Positions 1 to 11,700 of a DNA stretch of 64,000 nt are shown here, piece after piece. The notes below the pieces were generated by a model that worked only from the letters and a program-made list of their open reading frames with translations, made no database searches and had not been told where the DNA came from. Made by a program: the position numbers and the translations under genes. Source of the DNA: Pestalotiopsis fici W106-1 (Eukaryota > Ascomycota > Sordariomycetes > Amphisphaeriales > Sporocadaceae); contig NW_006917091.1 of NCBI RefSeq assembly GCF_000516985.1, positions 2,811,022 to 2,875,021 of the forward strand. The letters are read 5' to 3'. Every line of letters begins with the position of its first letter. Position 1 is the first letter of the stretch.

Positions 1-168
1 GCCCGGGGGGGGGGGGGGGGGGGGGGCCACGGCCAGCCACTCACGTGGCTAGGTCGTGCCCCACCCAGCTTGCAGTCAAGCCACACATAAGTAGTCCTCC
101 CGTAAGGAGGACTTAATCAATACATCCATCTTCACACCACTAAACAGACCCCATAGGGCACCATACCA
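1..168 (-). repeat. Left arm of a ~150-bp inverted repeat
   Basis: The reverse complement of this stretch matches 25662-25814 almost base for base; the few differences include gattaag/aatcaag and gacc/gagc. The unit contains hairpins: AGTCCTCC-TTACG-GGAGGACT and AGCCAC-GTGA-GTGGCT. It ends in a run of 22 G (positions 5-26), which is a run of 7 C in the other copy. No coding capacity is seen. The size and the hairpins suit a solo LTR or a MITE-like element, but no target-site duplication can be shown because this copy touches the window edge. Confidence 0.85.
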
Positions 169-194
169 ATCTCGCATGCGGCTCATAGTATTGC

Positions 195-995
195 TTAAAA
201 CTCTGCACACTCAACAATGATATTAGGTTCGCAAAGAACTTCAAGTAGGGAAGCACCAAATTCAGCCAAGAGCCTGTCGTACTCGACCCTCCTCCCAGAC
301 TGGTCAAAGAATAGAATCGTGTTCAGCCCTGTGAAGTATTTGGGGTAAACCAACTCATCTAGTCCAACCCGTATGGCATACGGACGAGGGCGGCATGACA
401 TAAGGATATCGTTGAACTTGGAGCTCGATGCGATGGTCATGTGGCAATGTTCACAAATAGCCCAACTCCTGGGAAAGGTCAAAAGACGGAATTCGGCGTA
501 AAGCCAGGAGTATTCGTCGTCATGAGGTTGTACTTCGGGTGGTGGTTTCGCACGCTGCTTGCCTTTTTGCTCCGTGGTGTAGCGTGGAGCATTTTCGGGC
601 GGGTCGGCCACCTGGGACTTGAAGGTATCGTTGGGCAGAAGTATCTCTTGACATGTCTTCTTGACTTTGTTTGACCGAGCCTCGGTCTCCATTCCGGGCT
701 TGTCAGGCGCAAACTCGTTGGGCTTGATGACGGCGTGATCAACACTTGGAGTATCGTCGTGAAGAGAGGGGACGCTTAGGATCTGCGGTAACTCGGATGG
801 TTGTCTAGGAGCAGGCATTTCTAAGGCTTCATCCGCATCGACCATCTCGTGGTCATCCCCGCCCATGCCACTCCCAGGTTGCGCCATGATGCTCTCCACA
901 TCGTGGTCCTCGTCATGTCCACTGACCGGAACCTTGGTACCAAGGGAAGGCTGGACAATGTGCCCTTCTTGGCAAATTCCTTGGTCATGGTTCAT
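195..995 (-). CDS. Hypothetical protein, 266 aa
   Basis: A single open frame starts at the first true ATG at 995. The frame extends to 1046 but without an ATG there. I do not recognise the family. The N-terminal two thirds are acidic and low in complexity (DEDHD, GGDDHEMVDADEALEM), then a basic linker (KGKQRAKPPPE). The last ~95 residues look globular, with several Trp and Phe and a CEHC pair (SWAICEHCHMTIASSS) followed by a hydrophobic segment (FTGLNTILFFDQSG). One CxxC pair alone does not make a zinc finger. The stop lies only about 27 bp from the inverted-repeat arm, so the gene may belong to the repeat-associated accessory set. No intron is needed. It could also be the 3' part of a longer gene. 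Confidence 0.5.
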   Translation of the reverse strand: MNHDQGICQEGHIVQPSLGTKVPVSGHDEDHDVESIMAQPGSGMGGDDHEMVDADEALEMPAPRQPSELPQILSVPSLHDDTPSVDHAVIKPNEFAPDKPGMETEARSNKVKKTCQEILLPNDTFKSQVADPPENAPRYTTEQKGKQRAKPPPEVQPHDDEYSWLYAEFRLLTFPRSWAICEHCHMTIASSSKFNDILMSCRPRPYAIRVGLDELVYPKYFTGLNTILFFDQSGRRVEYDRLLAEFGASLLEVLCEPNIIVECAEF

Positions 996-2387
996 GTTTC
1001 GTAGGAATTGCTTTTGTGTGCTGATTGTTTTGTGCTGATTGTTCAAATTCTTCTTTTCTGATGATTAGGAAATTTTGATAATAGCTCGAGATTGTTTCTA
1101 GTGGTAAAGAGGAGCAACGACGAATAAATAGGCAGGAGTCTTCACGTTGAGAGTTTTACCCTTCTGACCCTTTCTCCGTCACGGATAAAGTTTGCTGCCC
1201 AAATAGACGCCGGAGAATGATAAGTTTTCGCCAGGTCCCCGAAGCCGAGAAACGCGCACCTTGTGGGAGACGGTTGCTTGGACCTCCGGGTAGAGAGTTG
1301 ATATAAGAAAACAAGGTAATGTGGTTTATTTCGGCGCTCATCTGCTGGGTTCGCCAGTGGCCTAAATGAGAATTGGGACAACAATCTACATGTAGTCGGT
1401 ATGTTCTTTCCAGCAGAGGCCATTGGTACCTAGTAGTCTGAGCAATACGGTAGGCCGAAAAGTAGCGGCGATGGATGATAAAGTGAGAATGACTCAAATG
1501 TAAGGTGCTATCATGCCTCGCGCCAACAAGGTGCCAACTGCTATTTTGAATTGCTCGTCATGTCTGCCGATTTTGACAACGGCGGTGACAGATCACACCT
1601 AAATAACCACCTCTTGGCTACATCCAGTCCAGACCCATTGTTTCATATCTGAATTTCTTGAAGCTTACCAAGTTTGGCAGGAATTGTGAGATACGCCGAC
1701 GAAGCGTTTTGAAGGATTCAAATCATTTTACCCAAAATGGCTTATTTTTCAGTTTTAACAAAGAATGATTGGGAAATATAGAGAAGAATAAAAATATTGA
1801 CAACTGTGTGACACTATGAAAGCCCCAGACTAGGATGCTGTTAGCGCATAGCCTCTGTCAAAGATTGGCTTGGATGGATATAATCGCAGAGCTATGAACG
1901 CCTGGGACTGGCCAACCAAGTGTGTTGTAGATTTACACACGACTTACGGCCGCCGGAGACACAGCCAACAGCTAATGCATTGCGTAAGGAAAGACTCTCA
2001 TAGTAGTCTTCTTTGAAGACTGAATATCCATTAATATGAATAGGACGGGATTGGCTTGTGGCGGCCAAGCGTTTATACATGGCGACTTGGCTTTTTGGAT
2101 CCACTTGTGATGGTGTCTTGTGTATAAAGGCTGCAAATGCTTGAGATTTCATGACGAGTCTGGAAGAAAAGCACTTCATTCTCAGATTGGCTTGGCCGAG
2201 TGCTCTTCAAGTCAACAGAAGCACATTAGCTGTGGACTTGAATTTCTATGTGTCAAATCCCCTATCTTTACACAGCAGTTCACGAAAGCCCGATCAAGCA
2301 TACTTGTAGCGTTGAGCTGCTGCTGATATACAAGTATCAAGTACAAAGTGTCCATCTCCGATACGAGACGAAAAGCAAAGTTTCATC
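996..2387. other. Intergenic, no gene seen
   Basis: Only short frames without family features or good splice context occur on either strand. The stretch lies between the 5' end of the unknown gene at 195-995 and the 3' end of RPN13. Confidence 0.5.
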
Positions 2388-3931
2388 CTACTTTTTCTCG
2401 ACAGTCTTCTTGACACCTTCGACAAAAGCTTCCACGGCCTCTCCGCCACCGAGGGGCATACTACTACCCTTCATGTAGCCATTGTTTTCGACCTTGACTG
2501 AAAGAGCCTCGGCAATGGTGGGCAAACCGCCATCTCTCAATGCCATGGTAAGACTGGTCAAGCTCTGGTGGAACTGAGGACTCCGCAGAACCTTGACTAG
2601 CAAGGCCTTCTTCTGGCCGACGCTCATGGCTTGCTTGGCAGCCTCAACGGCGGCGGGGGTGGGCTCTGTGGAGGCATCTCCCGAGTCGGATTGCTGGGAA
2701 AGAATGAGGACCTGAGGGGGTAGGTAATCGAGGAGCTCGTCCAACTGTTCCTCTGTGGCATCTTGTGCAACTGGGACCGTGGTGGGCGGGGTCAGTAGAT
2801 CCGAAAGCATGGGATAGAGCTTTCCCTCGCCTCCTTGGCTGGGACCAGAGCCGCCCTGGCCAGGCAGGCCGCCTTGCAAAGAGTTGAGGAGATTTCTCAC
2901 GGCAGTAGCAGCGTCAACGTTTCCACCAGCAGCACTACAAATAACACACGTTAGCCAATGTTCTGGCAGTTAAAGTGTCTTGCTCTTGGTATTCGTGAAA
3001 TTGCCAGCTAGGTCCATCAATCTTTCTGTGATGTCTAAAATACATGATGGCCTCATGTTGGACCTTGTACATCTTGAAAGGCCAACCTGGGCTTTTGCGA
3101 CGCCGGAACGCTGATTTCCCTAAACAATGACCTGATCACAACGCCGGCAAACATTAGTTGAAAATGCACCTACGCTCGAGCTCCGTCTGCACCGCCCTCT
3201 CTGGCACCCTCTCCCTCTTCTCGTACATCACCGCCAGTGGCGTCAGAGCCAGCGCCTCCAGCACCGGCTCCGCCGCGAGGGTCGTTTGAGTCGCCGTGAC
3301 CCTGAACGTCCTCCATGGCGTCATCCTCGTCATCATCGGGACGGTCATCGTTATTGTTGTTCACTACCGAGTTGAGCTCGGATTGGACATCCACCTCCTC
3401 ACCCTGCAACAGAGCATCGACAATTTGGCCAATTTTGAGGTCTCGGGGGCTGAACCAAGCCGGGTCGCCGTTGCGGCCTTGGGGTTTCGATTGCATCCAG
3501 AACATGTGGCGTTGTGAAGATGACATGAACTTGAGGACAAAGACACGGCCATTCGTCTTGGAGGCCGAGTTCGTTTGCTTGTGAGACTCGTGAGGAACAA
3601 AGTGGCCATCGGTAGGCACCATGACCAGGTCCAGATCGGGTTCGTCAATAGGAGAGCTGCGTTGCCGCCAGCAAAAGTGGATTAGATCTGTAGACACGGA
3701 ATTAGTCCAGCCCCCAAGTAATCAACGACGTTGACTAGATGACAACGTACCATCCTCAGAGTATAGGTAGACATAGCCCTTTTCAGGCTTGGCCGAGACC
3801 TTGTACGGCTTCGTCGAGGGCTACAAGAGATATTCAGTCATGCATCCAGAGAACATGAGCAGTCTACCAGGGCTACCCACGTCAACCTCGCATATTCCGG
3901 CCTTGAACGTTATAATCGGCTGAATGGACAT
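2388..3931 (-). CDS. RPN13: 26S proteasome ubiquitin receptor Rpn13 (ADRM1 family)
   Basis: Rpn13 binds ubiquitin chains and the deubiquitinase UCH37 at the base of the 26S proteasome. Proposed exons: 3931-3881, 3820-3751, 3687-3174 and 2934-2388, giving 393 aa; all phases agree. The N-terminal ~120 residues form the Pru domain (start MSIQPIITFKAGICEVD; core LYSEDDLIHFCWR; then HMFWMQ, typical of the ubiquitin-binding loop region). A low-complexity linker follows, acidic (DDRPDDDEDDAMEDVQG) and then Gly/Ala-rich. The C-terminal ~180 residues match the DEUBAD domain (LSDLLTPP, LLDYLPPQ, LVKVLRSPQF, GGGEAVEAFVEGVKK). The third intron is longer (239 bp) than the other two. Transcribed divergently from RPL6, with 646 bp between the two start codons, so the two genes probably share a promoter region. 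UCH37-type genes are not seen nearby. Confidence 0.9.
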
Positions 3932-4577
3932 GGCGTCGAGATGTGATGAAAGTTGATGAGAAGAGGTCGAAAGGGTGTGGTTGGCAAGTATGGTCGTCGG
4001 ATCGCGACCTGGGGATTGTAGTGACTGGCAGGCGCTGTCGGATTGGAAGAGTGGCTGTAGTGGTTGGGCAAGTGGTTGAGGTTATCAATAGATGATGCAA
4101 GGCTACGATGGAGCTTCGTACGTTACGTTTGCCTGCCCTGCCAATAAGGTAAGGTAGGTTAGCTGCTGGTAGGTACGACAAGGGCAGCGCCTATCAAGGT
4201 AAGCTGAGGACGAGGCACTCAGCCCACATTGGCTTGCACCACCACCCAGCAGAAGTGAAGCTTGGGCCACCCATCGGCGCGTCGGCGTTCCAATTAAGCA
4301 ATGACATATGTGTCTAGCCCGGCCAAAGCGGCGCTGTGGCTTTGTTCCCGTTATCGGGAGCCCCTAGTCGAATCACCAGCCACATTTTCTTATCAGCCCG
4401 CGCTGCACGGCCACTTTCAATTTTCGGGGCAGGGCTTAAGCCAAACCCACAACATTTTTCCTGTGTGCCATCGGGTAGAGCAAAGAGGAACACCTTGACG
4501 ATCTCCAGACTCAACCACCATCCCCGACAAATCCTCCCACCCGACAACTAACCACCACAGCAGCCAAGCCCTTCAAA
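3932..4577. promoter_or_regulatory. Shared divergent promoter region of RPN13 and RPL6
   Basis: The 646 bp lie between two divergent start codons, one for a proteasome subunit and one for a ribosomal protein. No coding exon is visible. I did not find a motif I could name with confidence; the assignment rests on gene orientation only. Confidence 0.55.
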
Positions 4578-5633
4578 ATGTCGGCCCCGACCAGCAAGAC
4601 GTTTGGCAAGTCGACCCGGGAGGTCCCTCACCACTCCGAGAAGGCTCAGAAGTGGTATCCCGCCGACGATGAGTCCAAGCCCAAGACTGTAAGTGGCCTC
4701 GAACGATGGACGCAAACATGTTTTGCGAGGTCGCACCGGTAGACTGGTCACAAATGGGCACCCATCTCCTGCCACAATTGCCTGCCTGGAGACAAGAAAA
4801 AAGAGGAGGAGAGCAAGAGTTTGGGATTATCAGGTCGAGTTATCTTCGAATCGGGAAACTTGGGATACAGGCTGCGCGACAGGGCCAATGCGACAAATAT
4901 CTCCAGGCGCAATTCGAGAGAAGGAAAGCAGATGGGTGCCTATGGACCAAGACCAGCTACCGGCGACAATTTGCGATATCCCGACGCAACAAGCGAACGA
5001 ATTATTCACGAAAACAGAAGAGATGAGAGCAGTCGCTAATTTGTTTCGTCATGTACAGGTCCGCAAGGCCATCCGCGCTTGGACTCCTCGCCAGTCCCTC
5101 CAGCCTGGTACCGTCCTGATCCTCCTCGCTGGTCGCTTCCGTGGCAAGCGTGTCGTCCTCCTCAAGACTCTCGACCAGGGTGTTCTTTTGGTCACTGGCC
5201 CCTTCAAGATCAACGGTGTTCCCCTGCGCAGAGTCAACTCCCGATACGTCATCGCCACATCCCAAAAGGTCGATGTCAGCGGTCTCGACTCCGCCAAGGT
5301 TGACGAGATCTCCAAGAAGGAGTACTTTGTTGGTGACAAGGTCAAGGACAAGGCCGGTGAGGAGGCCTTCTTCAAGCAGGGAGAGAAGCCACAGGTAAGA
5401 ACAAACGACAAGACACGATTCAAGACGACCCTCTACCAAGACCATCATGGGGCTGACCAAAGTTTGTTTATCTACTACAGAAGAAGGAGATCAGCAGCAG
5501 CCGAGCTGCCGACCAGAAGGCCATCGACAAGGCCCTCATTGCCTCGATCAAGAAGGTCGACTTCCTGCCCAGCTACCTCGCCTCTTCTTTCAGCCTGCGC
5601 AAGGGTGACAAGCCCCACGAGATGAAGTGGTAG
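4578..5633 (+). CDS. RPL6: 60S ribosomal protein L6 (eL6)
   Basis: Structural protein of the large ribosomal subunit. Exons 4578-4688, 5059-5394 and 5481-5633 give 199 aa with all junctions in phase 0, the usual length for fungal eL6. The N-terminal exon ([20 protein letters not shown]) is the lysine-rich tail. Exon 2 holds the core KOW-type fold ([45 protein letters not shown]). Exon 3 ends in [19 protein letters not shown], a typical eL6 C-terminus. Intron 1 is 370 bp, long for this window, with a GCTAAT branch-like site 20 bp before the acceptor. Large first introns are common in fungal ribosomal protein genes. I saw no clear box C/D or H/ACA snoRNA in it. Confidence 0.95.
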
Positions 5634-6360
5634 AGGAATTAAAACAACTCTCAAGACTCTGTGCATGGAACAAAAACGGAAACTTGGGGGGAGAGGACTG
5701 CTTTGGTACTTTTAAGGGAAGACACGAAACGAAACTTTTCTAGAGGCCGCGGATGATAGGTGTCTGCGGAAACTGGGGCTGGCTTAGCCAATTGCATCTG
5801 GACGTTGACGGTCATTCGGTCACATTGATTCTGGCGTCTGTAATGAGGTTCACAAGTCAAGAAAAGAGCATATGACAAATTCCTCACTGGTTTGGGCAAT
5901 CACTACACATTGAGCTCACGTATTGGTGTTGTGACATGATGGTTTGGGATAGAAGATGACTGCTGAACTCTATTTTCAGAAACCGCTCAATCGTTTGCGC
6001 TACACCAACCCACGGCCATGAAGCACGACACCGCCTTTACTGTGTATCAAAGCATCATGAACTCTACATTGTTCACTTATCGCACAAGCACACCTCGGCC
6101 AACCGGAATTGTGCTGACTGTCTGGGCAGTTGGGCATTGCGGCATGGTTATATCGCCTTGTCGCAAACTATAGCATTGAATTGAGACTGGCAACAGTATA
6201 TTGCTTGTTCATCGTTCTTTATTTTTTTTCTCCCTTCTGAATGTACACTACAAAACTTACGTCATGCACTACGTTGTTACAAAAGACTCCGACGCAATGT
6301 GCGATGCTGTTGCTGTTCAACCCCTGTCGCTATGCCATGCGATGCCATGCGTGATCCAAG
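5634..6360. other. Intergenic, convergent 3' regions
   Basis: The 3' flanks of RPL6 (+) and the dipeptidyl peptidase gene (-) meet here. No gene is seen. Confidence 0.5.
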
Positions 6361-8736
6361 TCAAACCTCGCGTTCTGCCCAACTCTGGATCATGCCCTCT
6401 AGAGTTGCATCGTAGTGCTTGAGTGAGACCTTGCCGGTGCTCTCCTCCAGGTACGTGTTGGCTTGCACAAAGACCTTGCGGGGCTGCTTGACCCTGAGGA
6501 CCTCGCCGCGGATCTTCTGACCCCAAAACTCTGGGTCAACCTCGGTCATGCCCAAGAAGAAGTCGCTACCTGTCTGCACATCTGCCGTGCTCTTGTACAC
6601 GTGCAACTTCTGGAGGTAATCCCCAACAGCCTTGCGACCGACCGTGAGGATCTTTGAGCGGTCCAGGTTGATGGTCAGACCCTCGACATTGTCGCCTTCA
6701 TAGTCTAGCTTGCAGAAGTCATCGCCAGCCTGGAGGAAACACTGGAGGATCGAGAAACGGGCTTGCGAGTGAGGCTGTCCCCACTTGCGGCTCTTGGGAT
6801 CCCACATCTCCAGTGATGCCAGACCAGCACGTGCCATGGAAAGATAAGAAGCGTAGAGCAAGTCACCGGCGACGCCATCCATGTTCTCTGAACCGTCACC
6901 GTAGCCAAAGATCTTGAGAGTTGGGAAATCGCATGAGAGGAACATGGCCACGAGTTCAGCACGGCATTCCTCGTAAGCACCAGCAACACTGCCAAAAACA
7001 GAACCCCATGTCTGGCCAGGCTTGTACCATGTAGTGATGGGCTTGTTCGTGATGGGTGACACTGGCGGATTTGCCTTGTCAAAGTTGTACTCCCCGGCAG
7101 AGGTCTCCTGAAGCAGCTTGCCACATCCGTGACCAGTCAATTCATGAAGTCCGACCTGGACTTCAAATGCATCATCACGGTACTTGCGGTAAATCTCCAG
7201 ATCCTTCTCAGCAATGAAAGGAATCTTCTCGTTGGGTGCCTTTGCGCTCAAGACGTTGCCCAGGGAGACGTTCTTGAATCCCTCAGTCTGTCGAATATCG
7301 TCGTAGTTGGGAATGTTGATGCCAGCAGGGATACCCGAGCCAGCAAATGTGAGAACCTCGAGGGAAGTAAAGTCAGGAGCGAGGAACTTGTCCTTTTCAA
7401 ACTCCTTGCTCCAGGGCAGCTTGGGGATGAGATCGGGAGCTGCGCTGACGAGATCACCGAATGCCTTGGTTCTTTCCTGGTTGACAACAGCCGCGAAACC
7501 TTCCCATTCGCCTCTGACTCCGGCCGGATCTCTGTAGGTTTCAATGAAACCAATGTTGGACTCGACTGCTGGTCCCTTGTCTCTGATCCAGAATCGTTGA
7601 GAGTCCTTGAAAGCAAGTAGCGAACCGTCCTTGAAAGACTTGGCGTATGCATTGTACATGTTCTTCTGTGTCTCGTTGGCACCATTCTCTGCAGCCTTCT
7701 TGATGTTTTCAGTAATCGCTGCCATTTCCTTGGAATAGTCGCCATATACGAGGTTGATGGTTTTCCCGGCAAGGGGTCCTTCTTCCACGGTGAAAGATGC
7801 GTCTTTGCCAATATCACCACCCTCGCTGGGCACCGATGTGTCGGCCGATGCAATCTTGATGTCAAAGGTACCCGAGCTGGACTTGGAAAGTCTAGTGTTT
7901 TCCGGCAAAAGACCCTTCTTCTCCATCCAAGCAGAAACAGCATCAATTTCATCCTTGGTAATACTGGGGGAGTCTGGATAGTAGGTAGTCATGTGACCTT
8001 CCTCTGGATAGCCAAGGTGCATCAGGGAAGGGCGGTCATGCGAAAAGATGGCACCATTTGTTGCCTTGTAGAACTTGTCCGCTGTGGCATCAGTGGCTGC
8101 GAGGGCTGCAATGGCGGATTCTGAGCTTCTCGGGATGAACTTGGCATCGCCAAAACTCTTGTAGTTGCCATTGTTGCCTAGGAATTGGCCGGCATACTGC
8201 AGGAAATAGTCAAGATCCTCGTCCGAAATGCCTGCCTTGGACTGCAAGGCCTTCCAGTCGCCGCCAGAGCTCTTGTGGAGAGCAAGAATGAAGTCATATA
8301 TGGCTTCAGACTCTGGAGAGATTTGTCGAAGGACGACGCGGGTTCCAGCAAAGGCGGCTCTGAGAGCAGCATTGTGTCAGTTTGCTATAGCTGCAAATTG
8401 CATGGGGAGAGCCGGGGACGTGGCCGCGGTGGGGTTCACACACTTGCTAATGAAATGGGCATATCTCTTTTGCTGGTCGGTCAAGGCATCGAAATGCTTC
8501 TCGATTTCCAGTCTTACGATGGTGGGAGGGGAGTCGGCCAAATAGTGCTTGAGATCGGCGGCGTCCATCTTTGCGAGCGATGCACAGAACCGGATGGATG
8601 TGATAGGCTTATTAAAAGTAGTGGTGGCAGTCTGCAAGTTACACAAGGGTACAATGGAACTGCGGGTTTGGTATCTCGAGGTTGTCTGGAGTCGTCTCAG
8701 GCCGCCTCGAGACAAAGTCGATGAGAAGCTCTTCAT
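6361..8736 (-). CDS. Dipeptidyl peptidase III (M49 zinc metallopeptidase)
   Basis: Removes dipeptides from the N-terminus of oligopeptides. Exon 1 runs from 8736 (or 8568) to 8444 and exon 2 is 8359-6361, joined across an 84-bp intron (ISK|AAFAGTRVV). The signature HELTGH is the M49 HExxxH motif, and AYEECRAELVAMF carries the second zinc-binding motif EECRA-D/E. The short form starting at MDAADLKHYLADSPP is 707 aa, the usual cytosolic size. An in-frame upstream ATG at 8736 adds 56 residues beginning MKSFSSTLSRGGLRRLQ. This extension is rich in Ser, Thr and Arg with no acidic residue before MDAAD, which is what a mitochondrial presequence looks like. Two translation starts giving cytosolic and mitochondrial forms are therefore possible; the sequence alone cannot decide. 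Confidence 0.93.
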
Positions 8737-11700
8737 TGAGGATGAGGGGCAGTCAAAACGGAACCACCCACTCAATCAATAATGCTTGTTGGCTGCAGTT
8801 GCAGTGCCTCAGATCTGCCTGTCTGCCTGCTGCTTTGCCCGTCGCTTGCCGCGACCGTCGTCCGTCACCACCTGACCTGAACCCAGCAAGACCTTCCTAA
8901 CACGGGCTGGTAAATGCAAAATTTGATGTCCACTTGAACTCTGAAAACAATATATTATTGCTAAACCCAAATACCAAAAGAAGAAAGAGCCGGAGCATAA
9001 AAGAGCGAAAGGTCAATGTACTCCGATGCACTGGAAAAAGCAATTGCACACTTTTTTTTGCAACAGCTGTGTGACAGTGGCCATTGCCGCGTTAAAAAAA
9101 AAAATTGAATTGAGCCACAACAGTCGCAAGCCACATCCGAGTCAAGACTCAACGGCATGGGGGTCAAAATCCGGGGTACATACACATTAATTGCACATGT
9201 CACGAGCCTGTGCTTCATGACTTTAAACATGCACTGATTGTACCCCTGATTATAGAATAAATCCAAATGGGACATCAGTATATCCTGGAATTCCGGAAAG
9301 AAAATCGTTCGTCAGGGGTCTAATAACGCTATTAGCATGAAAATTAAGGCTATTGATCAGTCGCCTAGACTGAGCCAAATTGTACTGATCGGGCTCCAAT
9401 CCACGTGGCAATCGATCTTGGAGTGTGCCCTGCTTGCATTACACATGAGGAGATCCTGCGACCATGTACCTCTCGCTTGTGAGCCTGTCAATATTTGGCT
9501 ATTTCTGATTCTCTGTCCAAAGAGGTACAGAAAGCAGTAGGGAGTAGAGGAGAATGGGGGTAAAAAAAAAAAAAAAAAAAAAAGAAGGAAGAGGACAGGA
9601 GAAAGTCAAAATGGGATATATTCAAGATGAACTCGCTCTTTTCCCTTTCTAGTCTATTTGGGATTTCGAGGACTGGAGAGTCCTGCTGGAAGTTGGCGAG
9701 CGCTTTTGGGCGAAATGAAATCCGGAGCAAAGATATTCATATGCTAAAGTCGTTTGCGCGTATCCGCACATCTATAGCATCTTGCTCTTGAATCGAATAT
9801 ACACATTTCCATTGACGCTGTCACCATGTTTTGGAACAATGTCATTATTCCACAACGTCATTGATTTGCGTGGAACCTTTTCCAAATGCACTGGAACCCA
9901 CTGCAATGATGTCTGTCACCCGTCCGACCAGCCAATTGTCAAAGGAGGAGCTCCTCCCCGCGCCAGGTTTTAACATTGCCAACTCCCCGCACTCGTGCAC
10001 GCACGTAGACATGATGGAATTTGTTATTTTCGACCATTGCAAATAAGACTTGCAATTGCTGAGACCAGGCAAAAGCGGAATCTAGTTTATCAAATGCGCC
10101 GTATTTGCAAACAGTACGTCAAGGTACATGTCTTCGATCATGCTCTCTCTAGCTGCGATTCAATCAAGAAAGAAACGGGAAAAAGCCTAGGGTGAAAAGT
10201 CGGCGATTTTTACTATTTTTGGCGAATGTAAGCGGCGACACCAACCAGTTTGGCTTTTGTACCTGTTCCAGAAAAGTCAACATGCTAATGCGTGAAACCA
10301 GACTGCATCGGCTTGACGACCAAACATCTATTATGCACTCTATAGAATTTGAGGTACCTCCAAGTAGCGAGTATTCCTGCATTGCAATAGGAAGTCAAGT
10401 TCTGATGAGTGGTGCTGAATTCGCCTTGGCCCCAAGTCACGAAAAGTAAATGACCCAGTCTTATGTAATATTGAGCGAAAGCCATGCGATGGAAACCCCC
10501 ACGAATTGCCACACGCAAGTCCAGTAGAAATGCGGCTTTTGCTTCCCCAGGTTCCAGAATCCAGATGGCCATGCCAATCACTAGGTGAGGAGTGGCCGTA
10601 CAGACATGCCAATTTGTACGTCCAGGCCGGCTTCACATCTCACCGCTCACGGGATTATACGATTCCAACATGAAACAGCCTTACGAGATGCATAACCTAT
10701 AATTACTTGGAACCCGCGTTCAACACACTACATAACATCCGTGACAACCGGCTCCAAATGCCGTAAAAAGTTGGCGCGTCAATAAATGCAAAAACCTAGA
10801 CCGGATGCAGAGACAGCCAGACTAGGTAGAAGCTGGACATGTCAACCACAGCGACTGCATATCATACTATGACCAGTTTCAACGCCGCCGGGGATCCGCT
10901 TTGGAAGACCGGAATGGCCTTCCGAACCGTGCCGACAGCAGCTATCCAGGTCGGTACGGCAAATCAAAATTCAGGATGCCCTCGTGACCATTTTGCGGTG
11001 AAAAAGCACCCGCTATCCGACATTGCCTTTTTTTTTTTGAATTATTTTCTTTTTTTCTCTTCCTTTTTTTTTTCCATCGGTGGAAAGGAGCGGTAAAAAA
11101 TCTAAATGTCAGATGGAACGTGAAAAGGTCCTAAACTACTTTGTGTTGCATAATTGTCCACGTAGCGAATTGGCCCACGTAGCGAGGTATCATCACGAGA
11201 AGAACCATTCTGCATATATAAGAGTGACAACGTGGGTTTAATTTGAAATAGATTAGTGCCTTTCACCCGGGGTAAGGACCGATGAGGAGTAAAAGAGGTG
11301 CACTCCAGCGGGTTGCCAAGTTGGGGGTCACTTTCAACCCGATCACGCCTGCAACGATCAAGAAAAAAAAAAAAGTTGACTATCCGCAAATCCCACAGCT
11401 GGGTTTCGTCATTACGTGTGGTCCCCTGCTAACATGGATTGTCACAATGTACTCAATTGTACCTGCAGCTAAAACAACAAGCTATGCTGGCCTCCAATGC
11501 CCAGAGGAAACATTGCATTCGTGTATGGCACAGTGACCAATTGCCAACCATACAATCACAGCGCACAAAAAGAAACAACCCCTCCAAAGAAAAAGAATAT
11601 CATGTTCGCACCAATGTCGGTCCGTACAACAAGTTCAAAGTACAGTACACTGCTTCTCAGCTTGAACTTGCCCCCGGTTTCCGCCAATCAAGTCAAATTA

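Noticed and set aside
4689..5058. snoRNA in the long first intron of RPL6
   Set aside because: No RTGATGA/CTGA pair or ACA box with stems was found by eye.
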